This document shows, one piece after another, positions 49,723 to 57,693 of a DNA stretch of 64,000 bases. Made by a program: the position numbers and the translations under genes. How positions within the stretch are numbered: the stretch's first letter is position 1; each line of letters begins with the position of its first letter. The stretch is from JACDAV01 sp964626755 (GTDB lineage Bacteria > Chloroflexota > Limnocylindria > Limnocylindrales > CSP1-4), in contig CAZVGO010000004.1 in assembly GCA_964626755.1 (NCBI GenBank), forward strand, positions 186,001-250,000, written 5' to 3'. The notes beneath the pieces are model-generated. The model ran no database searches and was not told the origin of the DNA. It was given only the letters and a program-made list of their open reading frames with translations.

Positions 49723-50958
49723 GTGCGACTCCTCCCGGCCCGGATCACCGAAACCCTCGCCCCGACGCGCCTCGGGCGGAGCTTCCGCTGGCTCCTGTCC
49801 GCGACGGTCGTCAACAACATCGGCGACGGCGTCGTCCTGGCCGCCGGCCCGCTCCTCGTTGCGTCGCTGACGCGGGACCCGTTCCTCGTCTCGCTCGCGC
49901 TCCTGAGCGGGTACCTGCCGTTCATTCTGTTCGGGATCCTCGGCGGCGCGGTCGCGGACCGGGTCGATCGAAAGCGCATGGTCGTCGTGGTCGACCTCGG
50001 TCGCGCGTTCGTGATGACCGTCCTCGTCGCGACGATCATCACGGGCACCGTCAGCATCGCGGTGGTCCTCGTGACCCTGTTCGTCCTGGGCACTGCCGAG
50101 GTCTTTGCCGACTCGGCCAGCAGCACGCTGCTGCCGGGCCTCGTCGACCGGGAGGACCTCGGCGTTGCCAACGCCCGGATGAACGGCGCCTTCCTGCTCA
50201 CGAACCGGCTCCTCGCCCCGCCGATCGGCGCGTTCCTGTTCGCGGCCGGGATGGCCCTGCCTTTCGCGACGAACGCCGCCTGCTTCGCACTCGGCGCTGT
50301 GCTCATCTGGCGGGTGCGGACGAGGCCGCTCGACAGAGCGGGGAAGGAAAGCGGCCTCTTCGACGACATGGTCGAAGGCATCCGCTGGCTGATCGCCCAC
50401 CCGCCGATGCGAACGCTGACGCTGACGATCCTCGCCTTCAACGTCACGTACGGCGCCGCGTGGGCGGTGCTCGTGCTCTATGCGGGCGACCGGCTCGGGA
50501 TGGACGAGGTGGGGTTCGGCTTGATGATGACCGCGATGGCCATCGGCGGCGTCGTGGGGATCGCGGCCTACGACCGCCTCGAGCGGCGGTTCTCGTTCGG
50601 CAGTCTCATGCGGGTCGGCCTGACCATCGAGACCCTCACCCACCTCGTGCTCGCCGTGACGACCTCACAGGCGGTTGCCCTCGCCACCCTTGTCGTGTTC
50701 GGGGTGCATGAGTTCGTGTGGGGCACGATCTCGACCGTCATCCGCCAGCGAGCCGTCCCGAATGAGTTGCTCGGCCGCGTCGGCGGCGTCTACCGCATGG
50801 CGATCATCGGCGGGCTCGTGATCGGGGCGCCGATCGGCGGCCTGCTCGCGCGGACGTTCGGGATCACCGCCCCGTTCTGGTTCGCGTTCGTGGGCTCGGC
50901 GCTGCTCGTCGTGATCCTCTGGCGGGAGTTCGACCACATCGCCCACGCCGGCGAGTGA
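49723..50958 (+). CDS. major facilitator superfamily transporter (MFS_3/EntS-like)
   Basis: 411 residues from GTG 49723 with about 12 membrane helices. Helix 1 LLSATVVNNIGDGVVLAAGP, the cytoplasmic loop between helices 2 and 3 GGAVADRVDRKRMVVVVDLG (MFS signature) and a second loop ERRFSFGSLMRVG in the C-terminal half. The family exports siderophores, macrolides or other small molecules. A GACTAT box (49707-49712) lies so near the GTG that the message may be leaderless. Confidence 0.88.
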   Translation: MRLLPARITETLAPTRLGRSFRWLLSATVVNNIGDGVVLAAGPLLVASLTRDPFLVSLALLSGYLPFILFGILGGAVADRVDRKRMVVVVDLGRAFVMTVLVATIITGTVSIAVVLVTLFVLGTAEVFADSASSTLLPGLVDREDLGVANARMNGAFLLTNRLLAPPIGAFLFAAGMALPFATNAACFALGAVLIWRVRTRPLDRAGKESGLFDDMVEGIRWLIAHPPMRTLTLTILAFNVTYGAAWAVLVLYAGDRLGMDEVGFGLMMTAMAIGGVVGIAAYDRLERRFSFGSLMRVGLTIETLTHLVLAVTTSQAVALATLVVFGVHEFVWGTISTVIRQRAVPNELLGRVGGVYRMAIIGGLVIGAPIGGLLARTFGITAPFWFAFVGSALLVVILWREFDHIAHAGE

Positions 50959-50964
50959 CGCGGG

Positions 50965-51468
50965 TCAGTCCGGGCGCCAGAGATCGATCTGCGGCAGACC
51001 GGCGATCCCGAGCGTCTGCGACAGCTCGCCGCAGTGGTAGGCCTCGTGGGTGGAGAGCCGCTGCAGAATCGACGAGCGAGAGTGGACCTGGCGCACGTCG
51101 CCGTAGGACCGCTCGACGGTCTCCTCGAGCATCTCGGGCGTCCAGCGATCCAGGACGCGATCGATGATCGCCCACGTCGTGTCGAGCGCCGTCACGAGCT
51201 CCGCGGCGCTGCGCGGATGGTCGAGGTCGTCCTCCCAGCCGACGCCGTCGAGTGGCGCAGGCCAGGGCGTCGTCTCGGCACCGGGTTCGCTGCAAACGCC
51301 GCAGAGCCAGTACACGCGAGCGGCAGCGGTGTGCCCGACCGTCGCCCAGATCGGATCGCGCTCCGGCGCCGGCCGGATCGCGAGATCCTTGTCGGACATC
51401 GCTCCGACGATCTCGGTCAGGCGCCGGTTGTACTGCGGCCAGCGGTCGTAGAAGAGTCGGATCGTCAT
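50965..51468 (-). CDS. DinB-family (DUF664-like) protein
   Basis: 167 residues, four-helix DinB/YfiT fold. Metal-binding-type histidines lie in WATVGHTAAARVYW and in STHEAYHCGELSQTLGI. Members are often metal-dependent thiol transferases or detoxification enzymes. ATG 51468 overlaps the SDR stop (ATGA), so the two form an operon. A 78-bp piece of its 3' end is duplicated at 52762-52839. Confidence 0.88.
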   Translation of the reverse strand: MTIRLFYDRWPQYNRRLTEIVGAMSDKDLAIRPAPERDPIWATVGHTAAARVYWLCGVCSEPGAETTPWPAPLDGVGWEDDLDHPRSAAELVTALDTTWAIIDRVLDRWTPEMLEETVERSYGDVRQVHSRSSILQRLSTHEAYHCGELSQTLGIAGLPQIDLWRPD

Positions 51469-52220
51469 GCCGAAAACCCTCCATCGGCGTGGATGAGCTG
51501 GCCGGTCGTCCAGGCTCCATCGTCGGACAGCAGGAACGACACGAGCCGGGCCACGTCCGCCGGGGTCCCGAGTCGCCCGGTCGGTTGGCGGCGGGCGAGT
51601 GCCGTGCGGAGCTCGTCGTCCATCCAGCCGGTGTCAATCGGGCCGGGATTCACGACGTTGGCACGTATCCCGGAAGGCCCCAGCTCGCGGGCCGCCGCGA
51701 TGACGATGCGGTCCAGGGCTCCCTTCGACGCGCCGTAGGGGAGGTTGAAGGCGGTGTCGTCGCTGGTGAGGGCAACGATCGCCCCGCCGTCCTTCGCCTG
51801 CCGCGCGAAGGCGGCGACGAGCTGCCAGCTCGCCCGGGCGTTCACCACCATGTGGCGATCGAAGGACTCGACCGTCGTGTCGAGGATCGAGGAATCCCGC
51901 GACTCGGCGTGGGAGAGGACGAGGCCCCGCAGCGGGCCGAGCGCGGCGACGGCCGCGCCCACGAGGCGGTCGGGCTCGGCGGGATCGGTAAGGTCGCCCG
52001 GCAGGAGCGTGACGGTTGCCCCGCGCTTGCGGAGGTCCTCGGCGAGCCGTTCGGGCTCGTCGTCGCTCGACGACCAGGGCTGGTCCGCGTCGTACGGCCG
52101 CCAGTACGACAGACCGAGGTCCCAGCCGTCGCCGGCAAGGCGCGCTGCGATCCCGGCCGCGATGCCGCTCTGCCGCCCCGCGCCGGTGATGAGTGCCGCC
52201 GTCCGCGGCGAATCGGACAA
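51465..52220 (-). CDS. short-chain dehydrogenase/reductase
   Basis: 251 residues if started at TTG 52220, which has GGAG six bases upstream; GTG 52232 is also possible. Cofactor loop ALITGAGRQSGIAAGIAARL, catalytic YxxxK as YGASKGALDR, and the end GQLIHADGGFSA. Between strands 4 and 5 it has HAESRD in place of the usual NNAG, a variation found in some SDR subfamilies. Substrate unknown. Operon with the DinB gene. Confidence 0.88.
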   Translation of the reverse strand: MSDSPRTAALITGAGRQSGIAAGIAARLAGDGWDLGLSYWRPYDADQPWSSSDDEPERLAEDLRKRGATVTLLPGDLTDPAEPDRLVGAAVAALGPLRGLVLSHAESRDSSILDTTVESFDRHMVVNARASWQLVAAFARQAKDGGAIVALTSDDTAFNLPYGASKGALDRIVIAAARELGPSGIRANVVNPGPIDTGWMDDELRTALARRQPTGRLGTPADVARLVSFLLSDDGAWTTGQLIHADGGFSA

Positions 52221-52285
52221 TCGAATCTCCACTGAGCCGTGATCGCCGGCTGAACGGTACCAGCGGTTGACTGGGGAGCGTGGTC

Positions 52286-52482
52286 TCAGGAACCCCCCGC
52301 TACCTCCGCCCAGGTGCTGCTCAAACCGAGGGCCGCGATCCACCGGTCGAGGTACGCCTTGTCGATCGCGTCGCCCGTGGCTCCCCGTGGAATGTGCTCG
52401 CCAGCGATCCCGTCAGCATGTAGGCGATTCCGGCACGATCGAGTCGCCCGACAACGTCTGTGAGCAGGTCGGCGAACTTCAC
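52286..52482 (-). pseudogene. decayed nucleotidyltransferase gene
   Basis: From GTG 52482 the frame gives VKFADLLTDVVGRLDRAGIA, then YMLTGSLASTFHGEPRAT, the N-terminus of a MNT/AbiEii-type nucleotidyltransferase (GSLASxxHGEPRATxDIDxV). Just there the sequence jumps, with a frame change, to IDKAYLDRWIAALGLSSTWA followed by a stop at 52286, the expected C-terminus of the same family. Roughly a hundred codons of the catalytic middle, including the DID metal site, are missing. It overlaps the upstream small gene by four bases, as in intact pairs. Confidence 0.65.
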
Positions 52483-52733
52483 CTGCCCGGCGCGAGCCGC
52501 GACCGACGCGCCGCGACGGCCAACTCTTCCCCGAGGAGGAGAGCCTCCAGCTTGAGACTCACCTGTTGGTCGCTGGACCCCGGATGGCGGCTGCGGATCC
52601 CCGCTTTCGCGATCTCACGGAGCTCGTCGCTCATCTCGGCCGCCAGCCGGAGCCGTTGCTGCGGCCGCATCGCTCTCAGCCTGTCGAGCTGCACCGCGAA
52701 GGCCGCCGCCGACGTGTCCTTGGGGAGAATCAT
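52479..52733 (-). CDS. small partner protein of a nucleotidyltransferase (antitoxin-like)
   Basis: 84 residues from ATG 52733 (GTG 52742 also possible). RLRAMRPQQRLRLAAEMSDE, LREIAKAGIRSRHPGSSDQQ and LEALLLGEELA are the pattern of small helical proteins regularly encoded just before AbiEii/MNT-type nucleotidyltransferases. Its partner here is a deletion remnant, so the module is probably inactive. That this is a toxin-antitoxin pair is inference from the family context. Confidence 0.6.
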   Translation of the reverse strand: MILPKDTSAAAFAVQLDRLRAMRPQQRLRLAAEMSDELREIAKAGIRSRHPGSSDQQVSLKLEALLLGEELAVAARRSRLAPGR

Positions 52734-52761
52734 GAGCGCCACTCTACGCCGCCATGGCAGA

Positions 52762-52839
52762 CGGGTCAGTCCGGGCGCCAGAGATCGATCTGCGGAAGCC
52801 TCGCGATCCCGAGCGTTTGCGACAGCTCGCCGCAGTGGG
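52762..52839 (-). pseudogene. duplicated 3' fragment of the DinB gene
   Basis: Seventy-eight bases nearly identical to 50961-51038, the 3' end of the DinB gene. They still encode HCGELSQTLGIARLPQIDLWRPD (with G to R) up to the TGA. The match breaks off after THC on the upstream side. The fragment lies just before the nucleotidyltransferase pair remnant and marks a local rearrangement. Confidence 0.75.
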
Positions 52840-52909
52840 TGGACCCCCCGTTTACCCTAGTCCGCAGGGCGCACATGTGTGCGACCCAAGCCAGCGGGTG
52901 CGTCTCAAG

Positions 52910-54874
52910 ATGGTCGAGACGGTCGAGCTCGGTCGCGACGCGATGGACCGACACGCCTGGGCGGAGGCCATGGAGGCGTTCCAGGCTGCCGACCGCGACG
53001 GCGGTCTTGCCCCAGCCGACCTCGAGCTCCTTGGTACTGCCGCCTGGTGGGCGGGACAACCCGACGCGGCCACCGAGGCGCTGGAACGGGCTTTTGCCGG
53101 CCACACGGAGGCCGGGCGGTCCACCGAGGCCGCGCGGATAGCCCTGCTGCTTGCGTACCAGGCGTTCCGTCGCCTTGGCGGCGCGATCGGCGCCGGTTGG
53201 CTCGCCCGCGCCGAGCGTCTGATCGAAACTGAACCTGAGTCCTCGGTGCACGCCCGGGTTGCCGTCTTCCATTCGATCGTGGCGTTGCTGGCCAGCCGGA
53301 TCGGCGAGGGAATCGAGTTCGCCGATCGGGCGATGGAGCTGGCTCGAAAACACAGCGACCCCGACGCCTTGTTCATGGCGATGAGCTTCAAGGGCCTGGC
53401 CGAGGTCTTCGCCGGAAACTTACAGGCCGGTGTCGCGCTCATCGACGAGGCCGCGACCGCGGCCTCGTCGGGCCAGCTGGATCTCCGCGTGGCGAGTGAC
53501 ATCTACTGCAACACGATCGCCTCCTGTCGGAATGTCGGCGACTACAAGCGGGCGGGGCAATGGGCGGACGAGGGGGAGCGCTGGATGCGTCGCCAATCGG
53601 TTGGCGGCTACCCAGGTGTCTGCCGCGTCCATCGCGCGGAGCTCAAGATGCTCCGCGGACAATGGGCCGAGGCCGAGCAGGAGGCGCGCCAGGCCTGCGT
53701 GGAGCTCGAGCGCTTCGGGATCCTGGATGGTGTTGGGTTTGCCCACTACGAGGTGGGCGAGGTTCGGCTTCGGATGGGCGACCTCGACGCCGCGGCCGAG
53801 GCGTTCGACCGGGCCTACGAGTACGGGCACGACGCGCAGCCCGGGATGGCGATCCTCCAACTCGCCCGTGGCGAGATCGACGAGGCTGGGCGCTCGATCG
53901 CGCGCGCGCTCACTGCGGCCGCAGGCACCGGTGGACCCGCCGATCGGGCGACCCGGGCCCGACTGCTCCCCGCCCAGGTCGACATCGCGCTGGCGTCGGG
54001 CGACGTGGAGACGGCCGGAAGGGCGGTCGAGGAGCTGGAATCGATCGCTACCGACTTCGAACGACCGGTGTTCGCTGCCGGCGCGCTCACGGCACGGGGA
54101 GAGCTGCTCCTCGGGGAGGATCGGCCTGCGGAGGCGTCGCCCCTCCTGGGCCGATCATGGCGGCTCTGGCAGGACACGGACCTGCCCTATGAAAGCGCCC
54201 GGGCGCGCCTCCGGTATGCGGAGGCGGTCGCCGCCGAAGGCGACAAGGCTGCCGGTCACCGGGATCTGCGCGCCGCTCGCAGCGTGTTCGAGCGGCTCGG
54301 CGCGACCCTCGACCTCCAGCGCGTGGACGCTCTCCTCGGGGAGGACACGGCATCGTCGACTCGTGCTCCCCGGCGGACGACCAGGACGTTCATGTTCACC
54401 GACATCGTCACTTCGACCGACCTGGTCGGCCTGATCGGCGATGACGCCTGGGGCGAGCTGCTGCGCTGGCACGACCGGGAGCTCCGATCCGCATTCGCCC
54501 AGCATCGCGGCGAGGAAATCAAGACCACCGGCGACGGGTTCTTCGTCGCGTTCGAGCGGGCCACCGATGGACTCGAGTGCGGGGTCGATATCCAGCGAAG
54601 ACTGGCGCGCCACCGCCGCGAGCACGGATTCGCACCCCAGGTACGGATCGGCCTCCACGCCACCGAGGCGACCCGCCAGGGCGGCGACTACCAGGGCCGG
54701 GGCGTGCATGTCGCGGCCCGCATCGGTGCTGCCGCGGTGGGTGAGGAGATCCTCGTCTCCGGAGTGACCCTGAGCGAGATCGATTCGATCCGCTTCGGGC
54801 TATCCGAACCGCGTCAGCTCAGCCTCAAGGGGGTCGAGGAGCCGGTCGAGGTCCGCAGCGTCAACTGGCGGTAG
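52910..54874 (+). CDS. TPR-repeat protein with C-terminal class III adenylate/guanylate cyclase domain
   Basis: 654 residues from ATG 52910; earlier in-frame codons cross the DinB fragment and are not used. Residues 1 to about 470 are helical TPR-like repeats (WAEAMEAFQAADRDGGLAPA, EEFADRAMELARKH-like units, GDLDAAAEAFDRAYEYG). The cyclase (about 480-650) has RTFMFTDIVTSTDLVGLIGD (first metal Asp), KTTGDGFFVAF (second), RIGLHATEA and GRGVHVAARIGAA, in which a His replaces the Asn of the common VNxAAR motif. Predicted to make cAMP or cGMP under control of the TPR part. The 3' end overlaps the convergent GNAT gene by 14 bases. Confidence 0.88.
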   Translation: MVETVELGRDAMDRHAWAEAMEAFQAADRDGGLAPADLELLGTAAWWAGQPDAATEALERAFAGHTEAGRSTEAARIALLLAYQAFRRLGGAIGAGWLARAERLIETEPESSVHARVAVFHSIVALLASRIGEGIEFADRAMELARKHSDPDALFMAMSFKGLAEVFAGNLQAGVALIDEAATAASSGQLDLRVASDIYCNTIASCRNVGDYKRAGQWADEGERWMRRQSVGGYPGVCRVHRAELKMLRGQWAEAEQEARQACVELERFGILDGVGFAHYEVGEVRLRMGDLDAAAEAFDRAYEYGHDAQPGMAILQLARGEIDEAGRSIARALTAAAGTGGPADRATRARLLPAQVDIALASGDVETAGRAVEELESIATDFERPVFAAGALTARGELLLGEDRPAEASPLLGRSWRLWQDTDLPYESARARLRYAEAVAAEGDKAAGHRDLRAARSVFERLGATLDLQRVDALLGEDTASSTRAPRRTTRTFMFTDIVTSTDLVGLIGDDAWGELLRWHDRELRSAFAQHRGEEIKTTGDGFFVAFERATDGLECGVDIQRRLARHRREHGFAPQVRIGLHATEATRQGGDYQGRGVHVAARIGAAAVGEEILVSGVTLSEIDSIRFGLSEPRQLSLKGVEEPVEVRSVNWR

Positions 54875-55505
54875 GGGACTCGAAGTCGATGCGCATCACG
54901 ACCCGCCTGAGCGTCGGATGGTGGACCTCGGAGAAGCCGGCGTCGGCGAAGATGCTGCGGGTCCCGACGTGGGTCTCTCCCCAGGTGATTTCCTGGCCTG
55001 GCTCGGTGATCATCGGGTAGGCCTCGAGGGCCCGGGCGCCTCGCTCCCGAGCGAAGTCGACGGTTGCCCGGGCGAGCGCTCGAGTGATACCGCGGCGCCG
55101 GAAGCCCGCGCGGGTTGCGAAGCAGGCCACGGCCCAGACGCTACCGTCGTCCTTGTCCTCGCCGCGCGCCTTGAACGCGACACGCTGGGGCGGTAGGCGA
55201 ATGTAGGCCGTCCGGGGCTCGACCGCGCACCAGCCGACGGGCTCGCCGTCGAGGTACGCGATGAGGCCACTGGTCGCGGGAGCGTCAGGGTCGCCGCAGC
55301 GCGTCTGCTCCTGCAGCCGTTCCATCCGTTCCGCGACGTGGACCGAGTGCCACTCGGCCCAGTTCCGCATCTTGAACTTCTGGCATTGGCAATAGGCCGC
55401 GTAGCCACGCGACCCGAAGATCGCCCGCAGGTCCTCCCACGACGCCTCGTTCGCGGGAACGATGGTGATGCTGCTTTCGTCGGCCACCAGTCTCGGACGA
55501 TCCAC
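54861..55505 (-). CDS. GNAT-family N-acetyltransferase
   Basis: 214 residues from GTG 55505 (GTG 55487 also possible). It begins with a cysteine-containing segment GSRGYAAYCQCQKFKM typical of a GNAT subgroup, then LIAYLDGEPVGWCAVEPRTA, the acetyl-CoA loop VACFATRAGFRRRGITRALA, and TRSIFADAGFSEVHHPTLRR. Substrate unknown. Four bases downstream of the toroid protein gene, so probably one operon with it. Confidence 0.85.
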   Translation of the reverse strand: MDRPRLVADESSITIVPANEASWEDLRAIFGSRGYAAYCQCQKFKMRNWAEWHSVHVAERMERLQEQTRCGDPDAPATSGLIAYLDGEPVGWCAVEPRTAYIRLPPQRVAFKARGEDKDDGSVWAVACFATRAGFRRRGITRALARATVDFARERGARALEAYPMITEPGQEITWGETHVGTRSIFADAGFSEVHHPTLRRVVMRIDFESPTAS

Positions 55506-55508
55506 CGG

Positions 55509-56471
55509 TCAGGAACGCGCTCCTGACGCCGTGGAGGGCTCGCGCGTGATCTCGGCCCAGCGCAGCACGCGCATCGCACGGAGCGTGTTCCACCGGCTGG
55601 GCTTTCCGACGCCTTCGTCCATGTCGAAGTGGACCTCGCCCTCGTGGGCTTTCTCAAGGGCCCACCGACCGTCCGCATCGCGCTTCTGCCCGACGACCCC
55701 CACCGCCTCGGAGACCCGCTCGTCGGGGACGACGCCGGCGTCGCGCACGTAGTCGAGGCCGCGGAGCACGTCGTAGTGGTAATAGGTCGGGTAGGCGAAG
55801 CGCAACCAGTCCTCGTCGATCACGTCGCCGGTCGACTTCCGACGGAACAGCCGGCGCTCGAGCATGTACTCCTCGCCGCGGCGGCGTGAAGCGGCCACCT
55901 CGGCCGAGCCGCCGATCGCCCGCTCGTGCTCGAGCAGGCCCTCGAGGACATTGATCGTCGTCGCAAACGACGACACCGTCGCCCCGTTCTCGACCTCGCA
56001 GTTCCAGCCGCCATCAGGGAGCTGCTCGCCCAGGAGACGGTCGACGAGCGGCGTCATGTCCACTCCGAAGTACGAGCCGGTCGCGACGACGTTGCCGTTG
56101 ATGCACGGCTCGACCTCGCCTTCGAAGAACCGGTTGTCGGCCCACGGGGTTTCGAAATCTGCGCCGCCTCCCCAGGTCACATGCTCCCGAACGAGGGCGA
56201 CGGCCCGCCGGGCCTGCGCGCACTCGGGATCGAGCCCAAACCGCCGCAGGAGCTCCAGGACGTGGAACGTGTCCGTCCAGTCGTGCGACCAGGCCCTGCC
56301 GGCCCATTGGCCGTCCGGCGCCTGGAGCGCGAGCAGCCGGGCGCCCCAGCCCTCGGTCGCGATCCTTGACCGCTCGGCGGCGACGGCATCGGCAGGCTCG
56401 TCGGTCAGGTCACGCATCACCTGCCATCGGATCCCGGGGTCGGAGTCCAGGAGCCACCCCTCGACAGTCAT
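55509..56471 (-). CDS. alpha/alpha-toroid (squalene-cyclase/prenyltransferase-like) protein
   Basis: 320 residues. Repeated QxxxGxW-like segments: LLALQAPDGQWAGRAWSHDW, LLGEQLPDGGWNCEVENGAT, VVGQKRDADGRWALEKAH, with helices between, and a central CINGNVVATGSYFG. This is the terpenoid-cyclase/prenyltransferase toroid fold without the catalytic DxDD of squalene-hopene cyclase, so it is probably not a cyclase. No signal peptide. Role unknown. Confidence 0.8.
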   Translation of the reverse strand: MTVEGWLLDSDPGIRWQVMRDLTDEPADAVAAERSRIATEGWGARLLALQAPDGQWAGRAWSHDWTDTFHVLELLRRFGLDPECAQARRAVALVREHVTWGGGADFETPWADNRFFEGEVEPCINGNVVATGSYFGVDMTPLVDRLLGEQLPDGGWNCEVENGATVSSFATTINVLEGLLEHERAIGGSAEVAASRRRGEEYMLERRLFRRKSTGDVIDEDWLRFAYPTYYHYDVLRGLDYVRDAGVVPDERVSEAVGVVGQKRDADGRWALEKAHEGEVHFDMDEGVGKPSRWNTLRAMRVLRWAEITREPSTASGARS

Positions 56472-56544
56472 GTCGTTCTCCCTTCACGCCGTGGCGACGG
56501 CACCATGCTCAACGGGGTTCCTGACAGTTTCCGTCAGGAATCGG

Positions 56545-57126
56545 TCAGACGCGGTCGAGGAACTCCAGCACCCGCTTCGTGAGCAGGGCGGTCGCCTCGG
56601 GGTCGTACGAGGGGAGCGAGCTGTCGGCGAAGTAGTGCTGGTCGCCGGGATAGAGGAACAGCTCCGCGTCGTCGACCTTCTCGACGATCTCCCGGGCGGC
56701 CTCGATGTCGCCCTCGCCGACGAAGATCGGGTCGTTGTCCATGCCGTGGATCTGGACGGGGACGCCGTCCGGCCAGGGTCCGAAGGCCCACTCGCCGCTG
56801 ATCGGGATGGCGGAGTAGAAGAGCAGCGCGCCCTTGGCTCCCGGCCGCGTCTGGGCGAGCTTCTGGGCCGCCATCTCACCGAGCGACATCCCCGCGTACA
56901 CCAGCTCGGCCGGCAGGTCGTCGGCGGTGCGGACGCCGCGTTCGAGGACCTCGTCGAACCCGGTCTCCTTGACAAAGGCCATCCCCTCGTCGATCGACTC
57001 GAACGTCTGTCCGTCGAACAGGTCCGGCGTGTGCACGGTGTGCCCGGCGGCCCGCAGGTCGTCGGCGAACGCGCGGACGCCCGGGGTCAGCCCCTGAGCG
57101 TGGTGGAACAGCAGGACCTCGGCCAT
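56545..57126 (-). CDS. dienelactone hydrolase family protein
   Basis: 193 residues from ATG 57126, alpha/beta hydrolase fold. VLLFHHAQGLTPGVRAFADD at the start, nucleophile elbow GMSLGEMAA with serine where classical dienelactone hydrolase has cysteine, QIHGMDNDPIFVGEGDI and catalytic histidine in YPGDQHYFADSS. Substrate unknown; likely a general carboxylesterase. Confidence 0.9.
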   Translation of the reverse strand: MAEVLLFHHAQGLTPGVRAFADDLRAAGHTVHTPDLFDGQTFESIDEGMAFVKETGFDEVLERGVRTADDLPAELVYAGMSLGEMAAQKLAQTRPGAKGALLFYSAIPISGEWAFGPWPDGVPVQIHGMDNDPIFVGEGDIEAAREIVEKVDDAELFLYPGDQHYFADSSLPSYDPEATALLTKRVLEFLDRV

Positions 57127-57205
57127 GGAGCCCTCCAGGGATGATGATTGCCGCGAGGGTATCCTGCGAATGCGTAACGCGCCGACGAGACCGGGGGAGG
57201 GGAAC

Positions 57206-57685
57206 ATGGCCCAGACACAACGACGAGCGTTCCTTCCGCCGCGGTGGTTCATCCGTGGAGCGTGGCTCATCCACCGTGCCATGTACCGCGTGACCGGCGG
57301 CCGGTTCGGCCTGCGGAAGCCGACCCCGAAGACCTACGGGATGATGACCATCCACACGACCGGTCGAAGATCCGGGACGAAGCGGACAGCAATCCTCGGC
57401 TACTACGAAGACCTACCGAACCTCTTCACCCTGGCAATGAACGGCTGGGGCGAGCCGGAGCCGGCGTGGTGGCTCAACCTGCAGGCGAATCCGAACGCCA
57501 CCCTGGTGCTGCCCGATGGCACCCGCGAGGTCACGGCCCGCGCCGCGACCGGGGACGAGCGCCGGCGGTTGTGGGAGACGATGGCCCAGAAGGAACCGAA
57601 CCTCGATAGCTACGCCGAGCGTCGGCCGAAGGGGACGGCCGTCGTCGTGTTCGAGCCTCGCACGGGGTCGCTCCCCCTATCCTGA
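57206..57685 (+). CDS. nitroreductase/deazaflavin-dependent oxidoreductase family protein (DDN-like), second copy
   Basis: 159 residues from ATG 57206 after GGGGGAGGGG. An N-terminal amphipathic/hydrophobic segment (PPRWFIRGAWLIHRAMYRVT) is followed by the DDN core MMTIHTTGRRSGTKRTAILG, AWWLNLQANPNATLVLPDGT, and a VVVFEPR end. More membrane-associated in look than the copy at 40701. The sulfatase gene follows after eight bases. Confidence 0.88.
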   Translation: MAQTQRRAFLPPRWFIRGAWLIHRAMYRVTGGRFGLRKPTPKTYGMMTIHTTGRRSGTKRTAILGYYEDLPNLFTLAMNGWGEPEPAWWLNLQANPNATLVLPDGTREVTARAATGDERRRLWETMAQKEPNLDSYAERRPKGTAVVVFEPRTGSLPLS

Positions 57686-57693
57686 GCAGCGCC

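Noticed and set aside
52754..52909. N-terminal extension of the cyclase gene starting at the ATG at 52754
   Set aside because: These codons are the antisense of the duplicated DinB fragment; the protein-like TPR sequence begins near 52910.
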